Assembly: GCA_016717225.1 (NCBI GenBank)
Contig: JADKGB010000021.1
Span: 1-20,742, forward strand
Source of the DNA: Flavobacteriales bacterium
GTDB lineage: Bacteria > Bacteroidota > Bacteroidia > Flavobacteriales_F > PHOS-HE28
Direction: 5' to 3'
Length of the DNA stretch: 20,742 nucleotides
Below, one piece after another: positions 16,007-20,742 of the stretch. Both the position numbers and the translations under genes were made by a program. The notes under the pieces were generated by a model. That model saw only the letters and a list, made by a program, of their open reading frames with translations, did not search any database and had not been told where the DNA came from. Positions within the stretch are counted from its first letter, which is position 1, and each line of letters starts with the position of its first letter.

Positions 16007-16621
16007 ATGAAGATCATTATTACCCAATTGGCCCTGCTGATCGTGTTCACGTCAAAGGCTCAAAACAACAATGCGCGCCCTCGCGAGCTCGAGAGCAAAG
16101 AGGGGCAGGAGAGTTTAGTGGCGATCAGAGATCCGAAAATGACTTCCGTTCCCAAAACTGATGACTCGATGAAGTCCTTGGAACATGGAATAGTTCGGTT
16201 CGATTTCGGCGATGGGAGCGTTTCGCACATCTATCCACCACGGCCATACAGTGAGGGTCACGCGTCACTGGACCGTACATTTCACGCGATACTTGATCGT
16301 GTTGCACTGAATTCTGCGCCCGTAGCTGATGTCAATGAGGTTTTGCAGGATGATGACGAGGCCGCGGAAGCGGCCCCTGTGCTTTTAGAGGATCGCGACC
16401 AATGGGTTCTGGTATTCCGCGGAGATTTCGTACGCGAAATTTCTGTTCGCGCCACGGATCGGTTGGGTAATTGTGCTCAATATGAAGAAGAGGGCAGGAC
16501 CAAGTTGGGCCGATGGGAACTACCGCCTGATGTGATCAATGCGGACTCGCGGTTCCTTGTGGTACAGGACAACAGCGCTGGGAGCCGTTGGGTTATCCCA
16601 ACTGATCCTGCGAACAACTAG
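16007..16621 (+). CDS. Secreted protein of unknown function
   Basis: 204 aa from ATG 16007, chosen because MKIIITQLALLIVFTSKAQ is a clear signal peptide; the upstream in-frame codon at 15980 would add residues that spoil it. The mature protein is hydrophilic, with an acidic, Ala/Glu-rich middle (LQDDDEAAEAAPVLLEDRD) and a beta-rich C-terminal half (QWVLVFRGDFVREISVRATD ... SRFLVVQDNSAGSRWVIP). It has a single Cys in the mature part. No family recognised, no sorting domain and no lipobox. It is divergent from the alpha-2-macroglobulin gene across a 140-bp gap and convergent with the SPOR gene on the other side, so it is probably a single-gene unit. The frame is intact, in contrast to the adjacent SPOR gene. 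Confidence 0.65.
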   Translation: MKIIITQLALLIVFTSKAQNNNARPRELESKEGQESLVAIRDPKMTSVPKTDDSMKSLEHGIVRFDFGDGSVSHIYPPRPYSEGHASLDRTFHAILDRVALNSAPVADVNEVLQDDDEAAEAAPVLLEDRDQWVLVFRGDFVREISVRATDRLGNCAQYEEEGRTKLGRWELPPDVINADSRFLVVQDNSAGSRWVIPTDPANN

Positions 16622-16680
16622 TAAGGCCTTCACCGCATTCCTCTTGCTCAAGACGAAGCAACAAAAATGAGATCGCGTTA

Positions 16681-17355
16681 TTACGGTGCCAACAACTGAT
16701 CGGCATCTTCTCCGGTGATGATCCGACCTTTCAGATCGCCCACGATGAACGCATCCGTGATCCCTTTTCCTGAACCATTTTCAGCGCAGCGGCGGCTTCC
16801 GAGCGAGTTCGGAAAGTACCGTGGTAGTATCGTGTATCCTCTACCGATGATATTGCTCACGTCACCGATCTCGATGAATTTGCCCATCACGTCACTTGGA
16901 ACGTTTCCTGCGAATGAACCGAGCTGCACCTTGTATCGGACATCTGCTTTGTCGATGCCGCTAACGGGTTTGTCCTTGAGTGATTCGGGCCGCGTGAGTT
17001 TAGCTCCTGCTTCTTTCAAGGAAACGCGCTTGCCATTTCTGAAAGCCACAAGGAAGGCACCGCCAAAGCCCCTGCTCAGCATGGCCACCTTATGGGTTGC
17101 TGCTTCGTTGATGTTCGTGTAGACGCCCGTGTAATAGCGAGTGAGACCATCATCTCCCTTCAACGTAACGAGATCGGAAATGCCGCTAAAGATGTTCTTG
17201 GATAGCTTCTTCTTGAAGGCGCCAAGCCGCACACGTACCAACGTTTTGCCCTTATCCGCGTGATTGCCTCCTGTTATCGCTCCCTCCATTCCAGCTTGTG
17301 CAGCTGGAAACTTCCTCGGGATGTCCACGAGTTGGTCGCCATCCTGGCCGACCAC
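16681..17355 (-). CDS. Open-frame fragment: the two SPOR-like domains
   Basis: The longest intact piece of the barrel/TSP3/SPOR gene, ending at TAA 16683-16681. It shows SPOR domain 1 complete (VRVRLGAFKKKLS to GGAFLVAFRNGKRVSL). SPOR domain 2 is briefly out of frame between two compensating indels near 16840 and 16765; the corrected reading there is YYHGTFRTRSEAAAALKMV. Confidence 0.7.
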   Translation of the reverse strand: MVGQDGDQLVDIPRKFPAAQAGMEGAITGGNHADKGKTLVRVRLGAFKKKLSKNIFSGISDLVTLKGDDGLTRYYTGVYTNINEAATHKVAMLSRGFGGAFLVAFRNGKRVSLKEAGAKLTRPESLKDKPVSGIDKADVRYKVQLGSFAGNVPSDVMGKFIEIGDVSNIIGRGYTILPRYFPNSLGSRRCAENGSGKGITDAFIVGDLKGRIITGEDADQLLAP

Positions 17356-18716
17356 CGCTTGCCCATGACGCCGTCCTTGTTCAACGCAAGTTGACGGCGG
17401 ATCGCTTCTGGCAGATCTTCATAACCACCCACTACAAAGCTGATGGTGTCCCCGTTCTCAACCGTACGTATGTCCGGGATACTCAACAATTGTTGCATCA
17501 ATTGCTCAGTGATACCTTCAACTTCGCTACCGACACGCCGTTATAAATACGCTTGGGCTTCACGAATACGTTTTCTTTTTCCCCAAGGATTCTACGCGAC
17601 TGGAGACAATATTGACTTCCACTATCCGCGTATGCAAGCCAGTCCTTCAGGAACTTCTCATCGGTGATGGTTACACCTTACTATCCACTGCGAGCTCCTT
17701 TGGCACTGGCAGGTTCCTCGTCCACACCATCAGGAACACCATCACCATCGCCATCGAGGGGGCACCCGTGCTCATTCACTTTTGCACCCTGTGGGGTATG
17801 CGGGCAATCGTCCTTGAAATCGGTAACGCCGTCAGCATCCTCATCAGCGTTCAGCACCAGCATATCCATTTGCTCCGGGGTGAGTTCAAGGTCCTCTTTC
17901 TTCATCCTGGCCTTCTTATCGAGGTCCAAGGCGTAACTCACACTCACACCCGTATAGAGGAATCGACCGTTCTGGGATCACCAGCACGTTGCTCAACGCT
18001 CGCGTCGGTAACGCCATCCATCAGGTCTGAAAAAGTGAAGTGCATGGTCGCACCGGAAACGGATATCAGCCGCAGCCGAGCTTCATTTTCGCGCCAACGC
18101 CCAGGCACACCCCATGCGCGTTCTTCGTATTTCCCAAAGCCATCCGGATCCAGTTCCGCGTACATCGCTTTCGTAGGTGTAGTCGCGCTGAAGTTGAATG
18201 GCATCTCCGGCATTGACGCGGCTCTCAGGCAGACTCCGGATAGTACCGTCGCTCAATAGTTGTAAGCGATGCCATCCTTGTCGTGCCGATCGGTCTTGCT
18301 CAGGAACTCAACACCTCGAAGCCAACGCTGATGTACGGCTCAACGACATGTTCAGGACGAAGGAATTGATGGAAGTTGTACGTGAGTTGCAGCCTCCCGT
18401 AGTCACTGTGCTCTTGGAAATTGAGGTTACGTGCGGTGCCGCGCTCGTTGGCGCTAAGGCGACCATGCTGGGCGAACAGACCCACTTCCAACCATTTGTT
18501 CACCGGCGTTGAGGCGCGGAACTCCATAGGCTAGTCGGTTCACCAACGGGCTATACCCCTCACTACGGTTCCCGATATCCCCATAGAAGGCCAGCATTCC
18601 CGTTCCAACGGAGAACGTCGGGCGTATCCGGAAGGCGAGGCTATCGCTCTGCGCGTGCGCTGCGACGAGGCTCGAAAACAAAAAAAACGCAAGAAGGAGC
18701 GGAAATAGGAACTCAT
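16681..18716 (-). CDS. Outer-membrane barrel + thrombospondin type-3 + double SPOR protein (reconstructed; many frameshifts)
   Basis: About 680 aa when frames are joined by reading through. Start ATG 18716 (MSSYFRSF), signal peptide ending LFSSLVAAHAQ after a frame change in an 8-base homopolymer near 18680. A beta-barrel-like region follows (RIRPTFSVGTGMLAFYGDIG, NKWLEVGLFAQHGRLS, VEPYISVGFEVLS, SVSGATMHFTFSDLMDG), then calcium-binding thrombospondin type-3 repeats (DEDADGVTDFKDDCP, DGDGDGVPDGVD), then KFLKDWLAYADSG and a PDIRTVENGDTISFVVGG stretch. Two SPOR-like domains close the protein: VRVRLGAFKKKLS ... YYTGVYTNINEA and YKVQLGSFAGNVP ... YYHGTFRTRSEA. SPOR domains bind denuded peptidoglycan, so the protein probably links the outer membrane to the wall. 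It lies immediately downstream of the other SPOR gene on the same strand. The order of domains is seen; the function is inference. Confidence 0.7.
17681..17947 (-). CDS. Open-frame fragment: thrombospondin type-3 repeats
   Basis: A central piece of the same gene. It contains helical residues (KKARMKKEDLELTPEQ), then DEDADGVTDFKDDCPHTP and DGDGDGVPDGVDEEP, Asp-rich calcium-binding repeats that usually join an outer-membrane barrel to a wall-binding domain. Confidence 0.7.
   Translation of the reverse strand: MSVSYALDLDKKARMKKEDLELTPEQMDMLVLNADEDADGVTDFKDDCPHTPQGAKVNEHGCPLDGDGDGVPDGVDEEPASAKGARSG
18300..18716 (-). CDS. Frameshifted N-terminal barrel region of the TSP3/SPOR gene
   Basis: The start and first strands of the same gene, spread over two frames that meet near 18530: one holds the signal peptide to SPLVNRLAYGV, the other RASTPVNKWLEVGLFAQHG to GFEVLS. 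The reading continues downstream in further frames (SKTDRHDKDGIAYNY, then WSDGTIRSLPESRVNAGD). Confidence 0.6.
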
Positions 18717-18781
18717 CGCGCAGGTATGAACTGCCGGTTTTCGGCAGGGCAGGTCCGCGAAAGACCAACCGCCTTATTGAA

Positions 18782-20183
18782 CTACTGCGCCCACTGTTGC
18801 TGATCATCAGCGCTTCCTGCACGGTGACCCGATCCCCATTGTTATAGGCCGTAACAAAAGGGCCAGGAAGTTGTTGCCACCATTCACATACGATTGGCGC
18901 TGATCACGAGCAGAACGGTATTCGCCAAAGCGACCGGTCACATACTGATCCAACCCTCATGGCGCTCGATGCTGAAATCACCCGAATAATTGTGGCGTTC
19001 CGCGAAATAGGCCGCCCCCACTTCGCGGTGGGCGGCAGAGATCTGCACCTTGTAGGTAACCCCGGTTTCGGGTGCGGGTACACGGTTGGTGTTGACCTTG
19101 GCCTGCGTTTGAGCAGTGGTAGCGGCTTGGTTGTTTTCCTGATGCTGTTTCTGTTACATCGGTCTTGGTCGGATCCGGCGGGAACCACTTCGGATCGTAG
19201 CAACCGCTTGTTGGGATTCCAAAGCCTTTGGACCCGTGTAGAATTTGGTGCTACCAAGAATGGCCTTCTGTGTCTCGTCGTTCAGCAGATATCCAAATTC
19301 GCCGTTCACGTATGTTCTTCATCCGAGGCAGTGGTCTGGCGAAGCTTGTATACCACTTTCAATTCATTGGAGGCAGGGGAGATTCACCAGCCACGAATTT
19401 CACGATGCGATCCTGTGCGGTGAAAATGGCTTCGCTGCTGGTTTTTTCCAATGCTGTGAATCCAATGGGGATCGTTTCCTGCATTTTCCGAAGCCGGGAT
19501 CGCGCCTTTGTTCACGGTTACTTCACAAGCATTTCAGTCTCTGTCATTCGCAATCGATCGAACGTGTTCCAGTAACCCCCCGCGCCCCTGCTGGCTGATC
19601 CCGGCCATCGGGGTTACGATGGTCGTATTGAGTGCGGGCGCACCAGCCCCGGCAGAACTCACATCATTGCTGTTGTCCAGAACAGGTTGAAGGGCCACGG
19701 GGTTTTCCGGTGCTTGTATAACAGGCGATAGATCCGGTACGGTACTTTCCTGCGCAACCGTTCCGCCAGAAATGGCATCGTTGCTGGGCAGTTCCTCCGT
19801 CTTGCGTTCGTTGTCTTCGATGTAGGAGAACTTGCCGTTAACCGGAAGACTTCCGATCGCGTTGGCAGCAGCGCGCCGTGTGTAGCTCACTTTGAACTGG
19901 GGCTGGGTTGGCAAGGGCCATCCAGATGAATTTCAACTTGCCATCGGCAAAGGTGAAGGATGCCCCTTTTTGTTTCGATGGCCGTCGCGCTGAGACTTCG
20001 GGAAGATCGATCTGGAGTTTCGCGAAGCCGCTCAACTGTCCTTTATCGATCGTAACGGTCACCTTACTTCAGTGCCAGCCTGCATGGTGAGGGCGTTTCG
20101 TGGTGATTCGTCACATCGGTGAGAAAGAACGCACGAAAAAGAAAGAGGCCAGCGAGATTGAACAGGGTGATGAATTTCAGCAT
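18782..20183 (-). CDS. SPOR-domain envelope protein with two tandem unnamed beta domains (reconstructed; many frameshifts)
   Basis: About 465 aa when joined. Start ATG 20183 (MLKFITLFNLAGLFLFRAFF, an export/anchor segment). Domain 1 (about 20083-19810): VTVTIDKGQLSGFAKLQIDL, KGASFTFADGKLKFIWMAL, QFKVSYT and VNGKFSYI. A Pro/Ala/Asn-rich linker follows. Domain 2 (about 19525-19230) repeats the same plan: VTVNKGAIPGFGKMQE, EAIFTAQDRIVKFVA, ELKVVYKLRQ and VNGEFGYLL. A second linker leads to a SPOR-like domain (TYKVQISAAHREV ... YVTGRFGEYRSA ... GPFVTAYNNGDRVTVQEAL), ending near TAG 18784-18782 after a WAQ end. At least eight indels are needed (for example near 20113, 20065, 19915, 19570, 19490, 19294, 18955 and 18870). 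It probably anchors to or senses peptidoglycan and is co-transcribed with the following SPOR gene. I recognise the beta domain as recurring in Bacteroidota but know no name for it. Confidence 0.65.
19534..19914 (-). CDS. Open-frame fragment: end of beta domain 1 and linker of the SPOR protein
   Basis: The longest uninterrupted piece of this gene: QFKVSYT to VNGKFSYIEDNERKTEEL, then the low-complexity linker (PVIQAPENPVALQPVLDNSN, SSAGAGAPALNTTIVTP). The final residues after GISQQGRGG are out of frame; the corrected reading is YWNTFDR. Confidence 0.6.
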   Translation of the reverse strand: MPTQPQFKVSYTRRAAANAIGSLPVNGKFSYIEDNERKTEELPSNDAISGGTVAQESTVPDLSPVIQAPENPVALQPVLDNSNDVSSAGAGAPALNTTIVTPMAGISQQGRGGLLEHVRSIANDRD

Positions 20184-20742
20184 GATCTACAACTCTAAGG
20201 CGAGCCTGTTTGAAGACAGATGGTATACTCGTTTGATTGTGTTGGCGAAACTATCCCGACCCTGCGCGGGATGTGGCCAACACGCGAAGTCTATCACTAA
20301 CAGGTGCGTGTGGACATGTAGAGCGACCGGTCAGGATGGAAGTAGAGCGAACGAAGCGCTCGCACCACACACACTTACCGATCCAACGAACCATGTAGAT
20401 CCCGTTCACCGAAAGTTTACAGGCGCATCATCGGGACCATGGATGGAAAGAGTCGGCTATGCCCCATCTCCCTTCGTCACGGAAGAAGTCCAGTGTATGC
20501 GTATCAACGAGATGCACTCAGCGAAATAGTGATGCAGAATTTCCGTGAAAGGAGCCCCGCACGAGCCATACACATCGCGCCTTCCTGACAGAGACCAACT
20601 CGCCCGAATCCGCGACCATCGAAGACCACATCTTCCTGCTGGGCCAAATGGTGAAGTAGGCGGAATTGAACTTCATATCAGCGCGCACTTGTTCCAACGG
20701 AATAAGTAGAAGCGCCGTCGATATACATGCATCGACAGGTGG
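20184..20742. other. 559 bp without an established gene
   Basis: This stretch lies upstream of the SPOR pair and runs to the right edge. A 136-aa open frame on the plus strand (20119-20529) overlaps the SPOR gene start and has a composition unlike the other proteins, so I do not call it. Near the edge two weak candidates exist: plus-strand pieces in different frames (ALSEIVMQNFRERSPAR, then HRAFLTETNSPESATIEDH to a TAG) and a 52-aa minus-strand frame from ATG 20676 (MKFNSAYFTIWPSRKMWSSM) to TGA 20520-20518. Given the indel density here, a broken gene on either strand is possible. Confidence 0.4.
20246..20280 (-). promoter_or_regulatory. Possible Bacteroidota-type promoter upstream of the SPOR gene pair
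   Basis: On the minus strand, TAGTTTCG (20253-20246) matches the Bacteroidota -7 consensus TAnnTTTG at all but one fixed base. A TTG (20280-20278) stands 24 bases upstream, a little farther than usual for the -33 element. It lies about 65 bases before ATG 20183. This is pattern matching only. Confidence 0.25.

Noticed and set aside
20119..20529. 136-aa open frame on the plus strand
   Set aside because: It overlaps the start and signal region of the SPOR gene on the other strand and begins with a low-quality Arg/Lys-rich stretch; no domain or convincing coding character.
1..20742. CRISPR arrays, tRNA or rRNA genes, insertion sequences, phage or toxin-antitoxin genes
   Set aside because: I looked for regularly spaced repeats, cloverleaf-like segments, terminal inverted repeats and transposase motifs and saw none.

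Overview
The window looks like chromosomal DNA from a Bacteroidota bacterium with fairly balanced base composition (slightly GC-rich by eye), most likely a Flavobacteriales-type lineage. The evidence is a type IX secretion (T9SS) C-terminal sorting domain on a large secreted protein, a lipoprotein alpha-2-macroglobulin with the acidic/Tyr-rich insert typical of this phylum, a small Bacteroidota-specific conserved protein usually mislabelled 'ABC transporter ATPase', CotH-family proteins, and SPOR-domain envelope proteins. Lineage placement below phylum is inference. No rRNA, tRNA, CRISPR array, insertion sequence, integrase or phage gene was seen.

Layout. (1) 1-838, minus strand: the N-terminal part of a secreted PD40 beta-propeller protein resembling tricorn-like S41 peptidases; it runs off the left edge and is cut by several indels. 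(2) 941-1438, plus strand, divergent: the 'ABC transporter ATPase'-labelled protein, which has no ATPase motif. (3) 1561-5615, plus strand: an overlapping three-gene unit made of a small multi-TM protein, a CotH-kinase-family protein (one frameshift) and a membrane-anchored protein joining a degenerate CotH-like region to a right-handed beta-helix. (4) 5718-7606, plus strand: an M23/LysM peptidoglycan hydrolase overlapping a beta-barrel gene. (5) 7652-10096, plus strand: an 816-aa T9SS cargo built from Cys-rich adhesin-like units and fibronectin-III domains, ended by a strong hairpin that also serves the convergent gene. (6) 10203-15866, minus strand: one alpha-2-macroglobulin lipoprotein of about 1890 residues, split by two frameshifts and one in-frame TAA. 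(7) 16007-16621, plus strand: an unrecognised secreted protein. (8) 16681-20183, minus strand: a tandem pair of SPOR-domain envelope proteins, both heavily frameshifted. (9) 20184-20742: no gene could be established.

Almost everything encoded here acts in the cell envelope: peptidoglycan hydrolysis and binding (M23/LysM, three SPOR domains), protease trapping (alpha-2-macroglobulin), outer-membrane barrels, and secreted or surface proteins. Frameshifts are concentrated at both ends of the window (about 5 in the first 0.84 kb, more than 10 in the last 4 kb) and rare in the middle. Several can be repaired by one base, some in homopolymer runs. This fits a long-read draft contig with thin coverage at its ends better than biological decay, so the broken genes should be read as probably intact in the organism. 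The items most worth following up are the CotH plus degenerate-CotH/beta-helix unit and the reconstructed two-gene SPOR module with an internally duplicated, unnamed extracellular domain.
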